The notes below the pieces were generated by a model. That model worked only from the letters and a program-made list of their open reading frames with translations, was not told the DNA's origin and made no database searches. DNA of 64,000 bases from Zobellia russellii (GTDB taxonomy: Bacteria > Bacteroidota > Bacteroidia > Flavobacteriales > Flavobacteriaceae): NCBI RefSeq assembly GCF_018728565.1, contig NZ_JACSOI010000009.1:1-64000 (forward strand), written 5' to 3'. Positions 20,152 to 30,342 of the stretch are shown in pieces. The translations under genes were made by a program, and so were the position numbers. Each line of letters begins with the position of its first letter. Position 1 is the first letter of the stretch.

Positions 20152-20790
20152 TTACAAAGACCAAGCTCTGCCTCCCGATACTTCCTGTAAATCTACACAT
20201 CCTTTTTGCGCGCCCGGAATAGGGTCATAGGCCAAGACCTCTTCCCCAATAATTTTACTGACTTTAAAAGCTTCTATTCCCCTGTTTCGTAATGAATTCA
20301 AAACAAAAAAATTAACCGCATCATCGGATAGTAGTTGAGCTCCCTCCTTTTCGGAGGCAGCTACCTCCATATTCCATTTCTTTTTATTCTCGGCATCAGC
20401 CTTAAAATAATGGGCCACCCTTTTTTCTATATCACCTTCCGTTAAATCAGTTGAAACGTTCTTTCCAGATTTTTCAAGGGTTGTAGACAAATACTGCTCT
20501 ACACCTGCTTTAAATGCAGTTTTTTCTTTTTCCGTAGATATAACATCTAGATAGCCATCTATAAATTGGGCCAAGTTCAAATCTGTTGCTCCAGGCACAT
20601 CTGGAGTCTTAGGTATCATTACCTCTAAGGTCTTTGAAACAATATCAGCTACATCGGGTGAAAAAAATACAGGGTTCCATGAAACCTTTTTTTCTTGGGT
20701 ACAACTTTGAATAAGTGTGACTACGGCAGATGACATGGTTAAGGAACCTAGCGATAACCCAATGTTCTTTAGTGCTTTTCTTCTTTCCAA
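20152..20790 (-). CDS. Gluconate 2-dehydrogenase subunit 3-family protein (small subunit of GMC oxidoreductase)
   Basis: 212 residues. The N-terminus MERRKALKNIGLSLG is a twin-arginine signal, and LIQSC at residues 26-30 gives a possible lipobox. The body matches the gluconate 2-dehydrogenase subunit 3 family (VMIPKTPDVPGATDLNLAQF, a region close to the N-terminus of the mature protein). In known FAD-dependent sugar dehydrogenases this gamma subunit carries the only export signal and takes the folded catalytic subunit through Tat. It lies 9 bp downstream of a GMC oxidoreductase gene that has no signal of its own, which supports that role. The gene pair faces the GH78. Confidence 0.85.
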   Translation of the reverse strand: MERRKALKNIGLSLGSLTMSSAVVTLIQSCTQEKKVSWNPVFFSPDVADIVSKTLEVMIPKTPDVPGATDLNLAQFIDGYLDVISTEKEKTAFKAGVEQYLSTTLEKSGKNVSTDLTEGDIEKRVAHYFKADAENKKKWNMEVAASEKEGAQLLSDDAVNFFVLNSLRNRGIEAFKVSKIIGEEVLAYDPIPGAQKGCVDLQEVSGGRAWSL

Positions 20791-20799
20791 AACAGTTGT

Positions 20800-22500
20800 T
20801 TAAATATTCATTTTCTTTAATTCCTCTACAGCATGATTGGCTGCTCTTGCCGTTAGAGCCATGTATGTTAGTGAAGGATTTTGACATCCTGCAGAGGTCA
20901 TACAAGCCCCATCGGTAACATATACATTAGGCACTTCATGCAGCTGGTTGTATTTATTCAAAACCGAAGTTTTTGGGTCCTTACCCATTCTAGCCGTACC
21001 CATTTCGTGAATACCGCCTCCCATGTACGATTCCCTTTTGTTGGCCCTGACATCTTTAAAGCCTGAATTTTCCAACATTTCTTGGGCCTGCTCTATCCAA
21101 TCTTTTTTCATCCGTTTCTCGTTATCTTTGAACTCGGCATCAAAAACAATTGTAGGTAAACCGTAGTCATCAAGCTTATCATAATTTAATGACATATGGT
21201 TTTCATGATACGGCAATACTTCTCCAAAACCGCCTAAGTTAATTCGCCAACCTCCAGGTTCCAGCATGGCTGCTTTCAATTCTTCTCCGTAGGCATACTC
21301 AGGAATCAAAGTACTAAAGTCATTACGCCCGGCACTACCTTGGTATCCGTAACCCCGTATAAAATCTACTTTTTTAGAGGTGGAATCTACATTTCTAAAC
21401 CTTGGTATATAAAACCCGTTAGGTCTTCGTCCTTTATAGTACTTATCATCATAGCCATCTATTTTTCCGCTTGCACCACCACCTAATTGGTGATCCATGA
21501 TATTGTGTCCCAATTCACCACTGGCATTGCCCATACCGTTTGGAAAAACATCTGACTTTGATTGCATCAAAATTGCCGTAGAAGCCATGGACGAAGCACA
21601 CAAGAAGACTATTTTAGATTTAAACTCTATTACTTCCTTAGTATTGGCGTCTACAATCTTGACTCCTGTAGCTTTTTTTGTTTCCTTGTCGTACAATACC
21701 TCGCAAACAATAGAATCTGGTCTTAGCGTCATATTTCCTGTAGCCTCTGCCATGGGAAGTGTTGATGAATTTGAGCTAAAATAACCACCGTACGGACACC
21801 CGCGTTTGCAACGGTTCCTGTATTGGCAGGTTCCTCTTCCTGCCCCCGGTTTTGACCCTTCCGTAATATGAGCAACCCTACCTATGGTTAGTACACGATC
21901 ATCATATTTTTCAGAAATACCATTCTTTAAATGCTCTTCCACGCAATTGAGTTCCATAGGTTTTAAAAACACGCTGTCCGGTAAATGGGGCAACCCTAGG
22001 GCCTCTCCACTAATACCTACATGTTTTTCCACATGCTCATACCATGGCTTTAAATCTTTATATCGAATAGGCCAGTCTACACCAATACCATCTTTGACAT
22101 TGGCTTCGAAATCCAAATCTGACCAACGATAGGTTTGCTTGCCCCATATGAGGGAACGGCCACCAACCTGTGTACCTCGAATCCAATCAAATCTTTTTGT
22201 TTCATCATAATCATATTTTGAATCGTCATTAAAAAAATGACGTGTGGTTTCATCAAAACCCCAACGCGATTGCTTTGGATATTTTTCCTTTATTTTAGCT
22301 GGGGTCTCACCTCCATTTGGTAAGTCCCACGGATCAAGGTTCATAGTTGGATAATCAACTACATGTTGTACCATTCTTCCACGTTCCAGAACTAAAGTTT
22401 TAAGCCCGTTCTCGCAAAGCTCTTTTGCTGCCCATCCTCCACTGACTCCGGTACCCACTACAATAGCATCAAAAGTTGTTGTTTCTGGTTTAATTGACAT
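20800..22500 (-). CDS. GMC-family FAD oxidoreductase (sugar dehydrogenase-like)
   Basis: 566 residues without a signal peptide. FAD-binding GxGxxG-type motif near the N-terminus (VVGTGVSGGWAAKEL), then GGRSLIWGKQTYRW. The GMC C-terminal region has the active-site segment GGGIHEMGTARMGKDPKTSV and NVYVTDGACM...NPSLTYMALTARAA. A cysteine cluster CQYRNRCKRGCP (C-x5-C-x3-C) could hold an iron-sulfur cluster as in FAD-dependent glucose dehydrogenase; that is inference. It probably oxidises a sugar alcohol or lactol in the periplasm with the small subunit encoded next to it. A CAG-N4-GTRCAGG site lies about 152 bp upstream, placing it in the PUL regulon. Confidence 0.9.
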   Translation of the reverse strand: MSIKPETTTFDAIVVGTGVSGGWAAKELCENGLKTLVLERGRMVQHVVDYPTMNLDPWDLPNGGETPAKIKEKYPKQSRWGFDETTRHFFNDDSKYDYDETKRFDWIRGTQVGGRSLIWGKQTYRWSDLDFEANVKDGIGVDWPIRYKDLKPWYEHVEKHVGISGEALGLPHLPDSVFLKPMELNCVEEHLKNGISEKYDDRVLTIGRVAHITEGSKPGAGRGTCQYRNRCKRGCPYGGYFSSNSSTLPMAEATGNMTLRPDSIVCEVLYDKETKKATGVKIVDANTKEVIEFKSKIVFLCASSMASTAILMQSKSDVFPNGMGNASGELGHNIMDHQLGGGASGKIDGYDDKYYKGRRPNGFYIPRFRNVDSTSKKVDFIRGYGYQGSAGRNDFSTLIPEYAYGEELKAAMLEPGGWRINLGGFGEVLPYHENHMSLNYDKLDDYGLPTIVFDAEFKDNEKRMKKDWIEQAQEMLENSGFKDVRANKRESYMGGGIHEMGTARMGKDPKTSVLNKYNQLHEVPNVYVTDGACMTSAGCQNPSLTYMALTARAANHAVEELKKMNI

Positions 22501-22651
22501 TTATCTTTTTATTAGATTATTTTAATTCTAACCACAAATAGTTTTGCTTGACTATTTTTATCGGTAATCAATCCAAAGCATTTTTTTTAAGTCATCAAAA
22601 AAATTGCTTAGAAAAGAATTTAAAATTAGGCTTTTGCATAAAAAAAGGTGT

Positions 22652-22668
22652 CCTGCACTGTACTGTAA
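22652..22668 (-). promoter_or_regulatory. HTCS operator-like site before the GMC/small-subunit unit
   Basis: On the minus strand the 17-mer is TTACAGTACAGTGCAGG, differing at three positions from the site before SusC 1. It is 152 bp upstream of the GMC start, nearly the same distance as at SusC 1. No second half-site 26 bp away was seen. The rest of the gap 22501-22872 shows no gene. Confidence 0.5.
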
Positions 22669-22872
22669 AGCTCGTTTGAGATATGTTATACACGCCCTTT
22701 ATAAAAACTCCTTATTAAAAAACCACGGCTGTGTAGAACAAAAATTATTGCCGTTAAAAAAGAAAATCCTACTATAAAAACAGACATCATATTTACATTA
22801 CTCTTTCCCATAGCAAAGAGCCGTTACTAGGTATTGAACGTGATACATTAAACTATTTCCTTAATTACTCTA

Positions 22873-24309
22873 TCACTTATAAAACGAATAATCAGTTCTA
22901 GGGAAACGTTCTCTCAGCAAGGTTTTCATTTTTGTCTCAACCCTTTTATGCGCTGTCTTGCCCGCAAGATTTTCCACAGCTATTGGATTGCCATCACTAT
23001 GATTGTAAAGTTCTACTGATTTAACCTGTTGCGTTTGGCTATCTCGCCACTCCGTGTACCGCCATAAACCATCCGTAACGGTACAACCCATAATTTTCTC
23101 TCCTCTTGGATATAAACTATATGCACCATCATTCCACGTTACATCTGGATTTTTAAGTAACGGTAATAAACTCTTTCCGTCCAAATAAGGCATTTTTAGA
23201 TTGCAGGCTTCCACAAGAGTGGGAAACAAATCAACATTTTCAACCAAGGCTTTTGACACCTGCATTTCTTGAGGGGCGCTACCATCGTAATTGTTGCTAA
23301 TTATCAAAGGTACCCGTACATCCAATTCAAAATTGGTATGCTTACACCATGCTCCATACTCACCGATTTTATAGCCATGGTCACTCATAAAAACAACAAG
23401 GGTATTTTTTCTCAAATCTAAATCATTCAGCGTTGTCATTATCTTACCAACTTGAGCATCCATATAACTAATTGATGCATAATAGCCATGTATTAAATCT
23501 CTTGTAAGATTATCGTCTAAAGTACCTTCCTGGGGAATACCATAATAGGCACGTAGTTCGTTCCAATTCGTAAGGGCATTAGTGTACATATTTATAGGCT
23601 CATTCCGAGATGGTACTACGAACAAATCTTTATCATATAAATCCCAGTACTTTTTAGGTGCATTAAATGGTAAGTGAGGCTTTGTAAGTCCTACGAACAT
23701 TACAAAATCATCATTCTTCAGTTCTTTTAAAGTTTGTATGGCATGTTGGGTTGCCCTGCCATCCTTATAACCTTCATCAGGTACATCTGCATTTTCAAAA
23801 GCAGGGCCTCTTGTGTTTTCTCGACCTTCCTTTTGAAATTTTTCGAAAAGCTCTAGATTGGATTGGCTTGCCCATGAGTTGGGTTCTTTTTGAGTAAAAT
23901 TGGTCCAGCTTTCTATATCGTCCCTCCCATGATGGTAGACTTTACCAATACTTACGGTTTTATAACCATGCTCTTTAAAATATTTAGGCACCGTTAACAT
24001 CTCCTTATGTACTGACCTAAGCGGGGTAAACAAATCATAAATACCAACGGTTTCGGGACGTAACCCAGTTAATATACTTATTCGTGATGGAGCGCAGATT
24101 CCTTGCTGGCTATAGGCACGGGTAAATAGTGTACCCTCACTGGCCAACTTATCAATATTAGGGCTTTTAACCATATCGTTTCCATAACAGCCCAATTCTG
24201 TTCTTAAATCGTCTATTAAAAATACTAGCACATTTTGCTTCTCCTGAGCCTTTATACTATGTAGGGTCATTATTAACAATAGAACACTCCAAATCGTGTT
24301 ATTTTTCAT
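22873..24309 (-). CDS. S1 sulfatase, iduronate-2-sulfatase-like
   Basis: 478 residues with a Sec signal ending near HSIKAQ. Metal-binding [17 protein letters not shown] at the start of the fold, formylglycine motif [11 protein letters not shown] (Cys72), SIGKVYHHG, and [20 protein letters not shown] containing the second metal and substrate residues. The arrangement, including 'DLR' after the metal aspartates and the [13 protein letters not shown] segment, is typical of iduronate-2-sulfatase relatives. It would remove sulfate from a uronic acid or related sugar. It is the last gene of a four-gene minus-strand unit (GH2 and three sulfatases). Confidence 0.92.
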   Translation of the reverse strand: MKNNTIWSVLLLIMTLHSIKAQEKQNVLVFLIDDLRTELGCYGNDMVKSPNIDKLASEGTLFTRAYSQQGICAPSRISILTGLRPETVGIYDLFTPLRSVHKEMLTVPKYFKEHGYKTVSIGKVYHHGRDDIESWTNFTQKEPNSWASQSNLELFEKFQKEGRENTRGPAFENADVPDEGYKDGRATQHAIQTLKELKNDDFVMFVGLTKPHLPFNAPKKYWDLYDKDLFVVPSRNEPINMYTNALTNWNELRAYYGIPQEGTLDDNLTRDLIHGYYASISYMDAQVGKIMTTLNDLDLRKNTLVVFMSDHGYKIGEYGAWCKHTNFELDVRVPLIISNNYDGSAPQEMQVSKALVENVDLFPTLVEACNLKMPYLDGKSLLPLLKNPDVTWNDGAYSLYPRGEKIMGCTVTDGLWRYTEWRDSQTQQVKSVELYNHSDGNPIAVENLAGKTAHKRVETKMKTLLRERFPRTDYSFYK

Positions 24310-24332
24310 TTTTGTAAACTTCAGTTAATTTG

Positions 24333-25766
24333 TCATTCGCTTAAAAAATCTTTGCCCCATTTTTCCCTTAAGTCTTTTGAAAGCGCCTTCACCTTTTCCC
24401 TATATTCGGGTTTCTCTGCCAAATTATCAAGTTCTAAAGAATCTGTTGAATGGTCAAATAACATTCTTGCGTAGGCAGTACCATCATCTTTGATCCATTC
24501 AGTATAAAATAAATCGCCTTTGATATATGTAACGGCATCTTTGAATTTACTTACTGCCCAATCTTTACTAGATTTTTCACCTTTTAAAAGAGGGACAAAA
24601 CTTTTGCCTTGTACGGTTTTTGGAACATTTTCAATATCAACAAGTTCTGCAATACTTGGGTAAATATCTATATATTCTGTTATAGCATCTGTTGTTTGAC
24701 CACTGGTTTTTCCTGGAACTTTTAGTAGTAAGGGTGTTCTTAAAGCCGTTTCAAATGTGACATGTTTACACCATAATTTATGATCTCCTAAATTCCAACC
24801 ATGATCTCCCCAAAGAACAACTATTGTATCATCTTCTAAATCTAAGCGTTTTAACTCGTCTAATACCAAACCAATTTGCGCATCAACATAACTTACGCAA
24901 GCATAATAACCATGTATGAGTTCTTTTGCTAAATCATCAGGGATTTCCCCACTTTTAGGAATGTTGCCATAGTTACGCAATTCTCCAAAATTATGAAAGG
25001 CTTCTTTAGGGGTTGTTTCTGGTTGCTCATAATTTTGAGGTAATTCTATGTTGTTTCTATCATAAAGGTCCCAATATTTCTTTGGTGCAGTAAACGGTAG
25101 GTGTGGCTTCATAAAACCTAGAGCCAAGAAAAAAGGTTTTTTCTCGTTTTTCAGCAATTTTAGGTCGGCAATACCTTTTTGGGCAATTTTACCATCAAAA
25201 TAAGCGGTGTCATTAACTTCTGCCATTTCAAATGCGGTAGCTCCTGCAACAGCTAGATTGGCATTTCCGTTTTCTTCAATATTTTTTTTAAGTTGATAAT
25301 TACGAATATTACCGTCAGGAAACCAAATGGCATCCCAAGCTAAACTATCATCATCTATTTGATGATAAATTTTACCGTTTGATCGTGTTGTATAACCATT
25401 TTGTTTAAGAAACTTAGGTAATGAAGTAGCAAAGGGTACGTCTACATCTGCTCTAGTGCTATAATCAATGAAACGATTTCTTGTAGGTCTCATACCAGTA
25501 AGTATGCTTGCTCTTGATGCACCGCATACCGGTATATTACAATATGCTCGGTTAAAGACTAAACTTTCACTGGCCAATTTGTTCAAGTTTGGTGAAATTA
25601 TGTGTTTGGCACCATAAAAATTTAATTCTGGGCGCAGATCATCAACTGCAATGAACAATATGTTTTTCGGTTTTTTATCTTGGGTTACAATAGGTTTATT
25701 ATTTTCATTTTTACATGAAAATAATAAGGTTGCCAAAAATAATATGATATATAAAAATCTATTCAT
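24333..25766 (-). CDS. S1 sulfatase, iduronate-2-sulfatase-like lipoprotein
   Basis: 477 residues from the ATG at 25766. This start was chosen because it gives a clean lipoprotein signal, [19 protein letters not shown] start 10 codons upstream would put a charged stretch before it and overlap the previous gene by 14 bp. Motifs: [16 protein letters not shown], formylglycine motif [11 protein letters not shown] (Cys81), [27 protein letters not shown]. It resembles the next gene at 22873 in overall layout but differs at the motif (G-A versus A-P), so the two probably act on different sulfate positions. Likely anchored in a membrane facing the periplasm or surface. Confidence 0.9.
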   Translation of the reverse strand: MNRFLYIILFLATLLFSCKNENNKPIVTQDKKPKNILFIAVDDLRPELNFYGAKHIISPNLNKLASESLVFNRAYCNIPVCGASRASILTGMRPTRNRFIDYSTRADVDVPFATSLPKFLKQNGYTTRSNGKIYHQIDDDSLAWDAIWFPDGNIRNYQLKKNIEENGNANLAVAGATAFEMAEVNDTAYFDGKIAQKGIADLKLLKNEKKPFFLALGFMKPHLPFTAPKKYWDLYDRNNIELPQNYEQPETTPKEAFHNFGELRNYGNIPKSGEIPDDLAKELIHGYYACVSYVDAQIGLVLDELKRLDLEDDTIVVLWGDHGWNLGDHKLWCKHVTFETALRTPLLLKVPGKTSGQTTDAITEYIDIYPSIAELVDIENVPKTVQGKSFVPLLKGEKSSKDWAVSKFKDAVTYIKGDLFYTEWIKDDGTAYARMLFDHSTDSLELDNLAEKPEYREKVKALSKDLREKWGKDFLSE

Positions 25767-25782
25767 GTTAAATCTTTTATGT

Positions 25783-27264
25783 TTACCAATGTTCAATTAT
25801 GGTATAGTCTTCTTTTTGCAATGTGTTTTTTAGTGAATCGGCAATTTGTCGTGTTGGCGTATCTTGATCCAACTTAAATCCTTTATTTCCACTAGGAGTT
25901 ATAATGGGCATATTACCGGCGATTTTATTAAGAATATCGCCTTGAGAATTCATCCAAATGAACATTTTTTTTGAAAGGGTGTCTTTTACTGATTTTAATT
26001 CTTCAACATTTGCCAAGTTGTGCTGTTCAAATGGGTCGTTCTCAATATCATATAACTCTTCAAATGGTTCATTTTTAAATTTATTTGCCCCTCTTTTTAT
26101 AAAGTAATCTACATATGTTTTTCCCGTGAGATTATTCTCTACTACCTCTAGAGAATTAAAGTTTCTAATGTATTTGTATTTCTTATTACGAATCATTCTT
26201 GAGGGGAAAATTTCTGAATTCAGTATATTTTGGTTGGTTCTAACACCGTATACATATTCATTTATTTCAACATCCTTACCCTGAAGTATTGGTAGAAAAC
26301 TTTTGCCATCCATATCTGGCATAGCTTTTCCGCCTGCAATATCCAAAAAGGTGGGGAGTACATCTGTGTAATGAACAAGTTGGTCAGAGACTGTGCCGGC
26401 CTTTATTACCGTTGGCCAACGCATTACTAAGGGTACTTTAAGACCAATATCCTTAACAGTGAATTTGCCAGAAACACCATGATCTGCACTATAAATAAAA
26501 AGTGTATTGTTACTTAAATACGTGTCAACTAAATTTAAAACACGTTCTAGTTGCGTATTATCTTCTTTTATACTTCTATAGTAACCCGCTTTAGACTTTA
26601 CATATTCGGGGTCTGTCTTTTTATCCTCATTAAATGGATAGAATTTAATATCCTCTGCTTTAGGGTTATCAACTTCAAAATATTTTCCGTGCGGATATTT
26701 TGAGGTTATGAACATACAAAATGGTTTAGTCTTATTTTTTAAATAATTTTCTATGCTATCTAACGGAATGTAATCTCTTGGTACGTTTTCCTTAGGTACT
26801 GGTTCCCATTCTCTATCCCATTGATAAACATTAGAGGGTTTTACATGACTTTTTCCGGCCAATACTACTTCATACCCCAATTTTTTCATGTGGTCGGTAA
26901 CACTTTCAATGGTTGGTCTCGTAGCAGTATGATTGGCAAAACAACCATTCTTTAATGGATATTTTCCTGTAAAGAGTTGAGATCTACTTGGTGCACAAAT
27001 TGCTTGACCGGTAAACGCATTTGTGAACAATAAACCTTCTTGGGCTAAACGGTCTACGGCAGTTGTATGTACTTTTTCATTACCATAGCAACCATAATCA
27101 TATACATCTTGGTCATCTGCCAAATAGAAAATGATATTGGGTGCTTGTTCATTATTTGTTTCAGTTTTTTTTAAACGATTAGTCATATTCTTAGCGTTAC
27201 TGCCACAAGAAACCAAACAGATAAATGCTAGGGACATAACAACTATTCGTTTTAGATTTTTCAT
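25783..27264 (-). CDS. S1 sulfatase lipoprotein
   Basis: 493 residues with lipobox LVSC (Cys20). Motifs: [20 protein letters not shown] for the metal site, formylglycine motif [14 protein letters not shown] (Cys90), [11 protein letters not shown], and [14 protein letters not shown]. The 'DYGCYGN' and 'AGKSH' features resemble N-sulfoglucosamine sulfohydrolase-type S1 enzymes, but the true substrate cannot be read. It lies 4 bp after the GH2 gene and 16 bp before the next sulfatase, within one unit. Confidence 0.92.
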   Translation of the reverse strand: MKNLKRIVVMSLAFICLVSCGSNAKNMTNRLKKTETNNEQAPNIIFYLADDQDVYDYGCYGNEKVHTTAVDRLAQEGLLFTNAFTGQAICAPSRSQLFTGKYPLKNGCFANHTATRPTIESVTDHMKKLGYEVVLAGKSHVKPSNVYQWDREWEPVPKENVPRDYIPLDSIENYLKNKTKPFCMFITSKYPHGKYFEVDNPKAEDIKFYPFNEDKKTDPEYVKSKAGYYRSIKEDNTQLERVLNLVDTYLSNNTLFIYSADHGVSGKFTVKDIGLKVPLVMRWPTVIKAGTVSDQLVHYTDVLPTFLDIAGGKAMPDMDGKSFLPILQGKDVEINEYVYGVRTNQNILNSEIFPSRMIRNKKYKYIRNFNSLEVVENNLTGKTYVDYFIKRGANKFKNEPFEELYDIENDPFEQHNLANVEELKSVKDTLSKKMFIWMNSQGDILNKIAGNMPIITPSGNKGFKLDQDTPTRQIADSLKNTLQKEDYTIIEHW

Positions 27265-27268
27265 TTTT

Positions 27269-30109
27269 TTATTCTATTGATATTTTAAAAGCTTTACTGT
27301 CTTTCTCAACATTGTTCCAATTGATGAATAAAGAAACCGAGCCTTTTTGGCTATGAATAATTTCTTGCGGTTGTGCATCTGGCCCAAACTCTGTTGGCTT
27401 TTTCCATTTCGAACCTATTGCAGGTATGGAATTAAAAAAGTAAAAGCCTTCTTTTTGTGGATACTTCCATGAAGCCATTTTTGAATTAAATCCGTTTACC
27501 GGATTCAATACACCAAGAATTAAGTCACTATTATTTTTAAAGCCTACGGAAACACTATCACTCATATAAAAAATGGCCCATTTCCAAGGAGCAAAACAAC
27601 CTTCAAATTCAGGTTGATTATATACTTCACCAGGAATGTTAATTACTTTATCTCTTGCGTGAACATCATAAATACCACCTTCAATACGATTTTTCCAAAT
27701 TCTAGCCGGCCCTTCTCCCAACCAGCGTTTACTTTTTACGGTCTTGGCGTTTACTTCCATACCTATGCCGGCATATTCGTAAAGACCATATTCTGGAGAG
27801 TATTCAAAATCTAGCTTTATTTCCCCTGAAGGCATTATGGTCCATTTTAATTCATCAAATCCATTCGTATTTTTGGTTTCGATAATGAAATGATTTCCTT
27901 CCTTTTTAACTGAAGCCTTTTTTTGCACTATTATTGTGTCTTTTTTGCTTATTGAATCTGTTCTTTTTGTGGCAACAAACGGAAAATTTTTGATGCTGGT
28001 TGATTTACCTTTTACCGCTATAGTTTTAAGCACACCATTATTATGGTCGAATAATAAAGTAGTACTACCTACATAAAACTGAAATGGATTATTTTGATCC
28101 TGAATAACTTTATTATTCTTAGAAGCTTGAAAATAAATGGTTTGTTGCTCTAGTATTAGTCGTTTTTCATAGACCATTACATTTTTGTTATCAAAAACTT
28201 GTATGGCCAAAGCATCAAATTTTGGTAGGTTCTTTGGTAGGTTTAATTTTAATGAACCTGTAGTATTCGGTAAAACATTGGGTGAGTTTGCCTTAGCTGT
28301 TGCAACAGTTCTATATCCTGAACTTGATGTATTGGGAGTTTCAAAAGCTATAAGTTGCCAATGAATCTGACATTCATTTAAATTGACAAAATCAAATTTA
28401 TTTTGAACTGTTAGCTCTCCATTAAAATTCGATTTTATTTTTTCTTCTTTAATAATAACCGGTGACCATATTTCCCTGACGGCATAGTAACTACCTTCTT
28501 TTTCAGAATTAGGACCTACTATACCATCTGGTGCATTATTACCTTGATTAAACGGTTGGTTGTTCATATCTGTTCTTCTCAATCCTTCATCAAAAAGTGC
28601 CCATATCATTAATCCTCCACCAACCTTAGACTTTTCAATAGCGTTCCAATAGGTTTTTAAATTTGCGCCGCCGCCGCCATCATATAGGGCATGTAATGCT
28701 TCATTTGGTAGAACTATATGATTTTCATCAAACAAGCGTTTCTTTAATGTTTCGTAAGAGGGGTAGAAATTGGTTTTTACAATATCAAAACTGGGCGAAT
28801 AGTTTTTAGAAATATCCCCTGTTTTGGTTTCGTTCTTTAAAGGTCTGCGTTTTTGAATATCCCATTTAGAAAAGTCCTCATCAAATTTTGGGTCATGCGC
28901 TAAGTGGTTTCCATTGCTCCAAAGAACAACAGATGGGTGGTTCACATCTCTTATTACTAATTCCTTTACAATTTTACTTCCTACTTCGTATGGGTACGGG
29001 TGTCTCCATCCAGGCAGTTCGTCCATTGCCATTAACCCTAAAGAATCGCATAAACTTAAAAATTCAGAATCTGGTGGGTAGTGACAAATGCGTACGGTAT
29101 TAAAGTTCATTTCTTGCATAAGCCTAATGTTTTCCAACATATCTTGCTTTGATAACGATCGTCCTGTTTCTGGTCTAAAGCTATGCATGTTGGCACCTTT
29201 TAATAGAATCCTTTTTCCATTGAGGTAAAAGCCGTCATGGTCCCTAACTTCAAATGTTCTAAAACCAAATTTTTGCTTGTAAGTATGTATTATTTGATTT
29301 TTAGATTTAATTGAAACTTCAACACTATAAAGATTTGGGTATTCATGAGACCACAATTCAATATTTTTAAAATTGGCTCTTAATCGTGTTTTGTTTTTGA
29401 GTAATTCTTTAGAAAAAGGTCTCCCAATTTTTTGATGACTAGCATCAAACAGTTGAGCTTCGACCATTAATTTACTCATAGACTCGTCTGTAAAAACATC
29501 CATTTGAAAATCGCCGTTCATTTGTGCGTCTATGGCAACTCTTTCAATATAATTTTGGGGTACTTCTTCTATAAAAACTGGTCTAAAAATGCCACCAAAA
29601 AGCCAATAGTCCGCAATACGTTCAGCTTTTACAACTTGTGGGTGTTTTGCTGGTTTAAGTACTTCAACCTCTAACAGATTATCACCATTTTTGAGAACCT
29701 CGGTTATTTCATATTTAAACTCTGTAAAGCCGCCAACATGCGTGGCGCCTACTTTTTTACGGTTCAAGCTTACCGTAGTTTCTGTCATTGAGCCTTGAAA
29801 AACTATAAAATATCGTTTGTTAGCTTCAGTTGAAAACTTGAAATTATGACGGTAAAATCCCACTTCGGGATTTGTTTTAAAATCTTCAGGATCCTTTCCG
29901 TAAGTATAATAGCCAAAACCTTTTGTTTCCCAATTAGATGGCACAGGTATTGTGGTCCAATACCCACTATTTCTACCTACGGATATTTTAAAACCCCAGT
30001 CTATTGCTGTGTCGGCATATGTTCCGGACAAATAGGTTTTGGTTTGAGCATGAATATTATATAAAAAAAAAGCCTGAAACAGAATTATATTTATTATAGT
30101 TTTTTTCAT
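27269..30109 (-). CDS. GH2-type glycoside hydrolase with altered acid/base position
   Basis: 946 residues with a signal peptide ending near YNIHAQ. Domains in order: GH2 sugar-binding jelly roll (about 40-190), Ig-like domain (about 190-300), TIM barrel starting at FEVRDHDGFYLNGKRILLKG, and C-terminal beta domains to 946 including a beta-galactosidase small-chain-like region. The usual acid/base motif 'GNE' reads NHPSVVLWSNGNHLAHDP, so His402 stands where Glu is expected. The nucleophile region PNEALHALYDGGGG keeps its Glu. It would cleave a beta-linked galactoside or uronide, or it has lost or shifted catalysis. First gene of a unit with three sulfatases; no clear operator found in 30110-30342. 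Confidence 0.88.
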   Translation of the reverse strand: MKKTIINIILFQAFFLYNIHAQTKTYLSGTYADTAIDWGFKISVGRNSGYWTTIPVPSNWETKGFGYYTYGKDPEDFKTNPEVGFYRHNFKFSTEANKRYFIVFQGSMTETTVSLNRKKVGATHVGGFTEFKYEITEVLKNGDNLLEVEVLKPAKHPQVVKAERIADYWLFGGIFRPVFIEEVPQNYIERVAIDAQMNGDFQMDVFTDESMSKLMVEAQLFDASHQKIGRPFSKELLKNKTRLRANFKNIELWSHEYPNLYSVEVSIKSKNQIIHTYKQKFGFRTFEVRDHDGFYLNGKRILLKGANMHSFRPETGRSLSKQDMLENIRLMQEMNFNTVRICHYPPDSEFLSLCDSLGLMAMDELPGWRHPYPYEVGSKIVKELVIRDVNHPSVVLWSNGNHLAHDPKFDEDFSKWDIQKRRPLKNETKTGDISKNYSPSFDIVKTNFYPSYETLKKRLFDENHIVLPNEALHALYDGGGGANLKTYWNAIEKSKVGGGLMIWALFDEGLRRTDMNNQPFNQGNNAPDGIVGPNSEKEGSYYAVREIWSPVIIKEEKIKSNFNGELTVQNKFDFVNLNECQIHWQLIAFETPNTSSSGYRTVATAKANSPNVLPNTTGSLKLNLPKNLPKFDALAIQVFDNKNVMVYEKRLILEQQTIYFQASKNNKVIQDQNNPFQFYVGSTTLLFDHNNGVLKTIAVKGKSTSIKNFPFVATKRTDSISKKDTIIVQKKASVKKEGNHFIIETKNTNGFDELKWTIMPSGEIKLDFEYSPEYGLYEYAGIGMEVNAKTVKSKRWLGEGPARIWKNRIEGGIYDVHARDKVINIPGEVYNQPEFEGCFAPWKWAIFYMSDSVSVGFKNNSDLILGVLNPVNGFNSKMASWKYPQKEGFYFFNSIPAIGSKWKKPTEFGPDAQPQEIIHSQKGSVSLFINWNNVEKDSKAFKISIE

Positions 30110-30342
30110 GTTATTTATCTTAACTATTTAATCTCAAAATTGTAATCTTAAATCCTCGTAATCACTCCATCATATATATCCTTCCCAAATATTTTATAAA
30201 AAAAACGGAATTATATTCCCGAGGCAGTTTATGCTATTTATTAACAAATCGAGAAACTTATTTGTAATAATTTCTTGCATACTTAAACCTTTAGGCTAAT
30301 GCTCTTTTCAATTAAACCATTGTTCACTCTATGTATGGTTCC

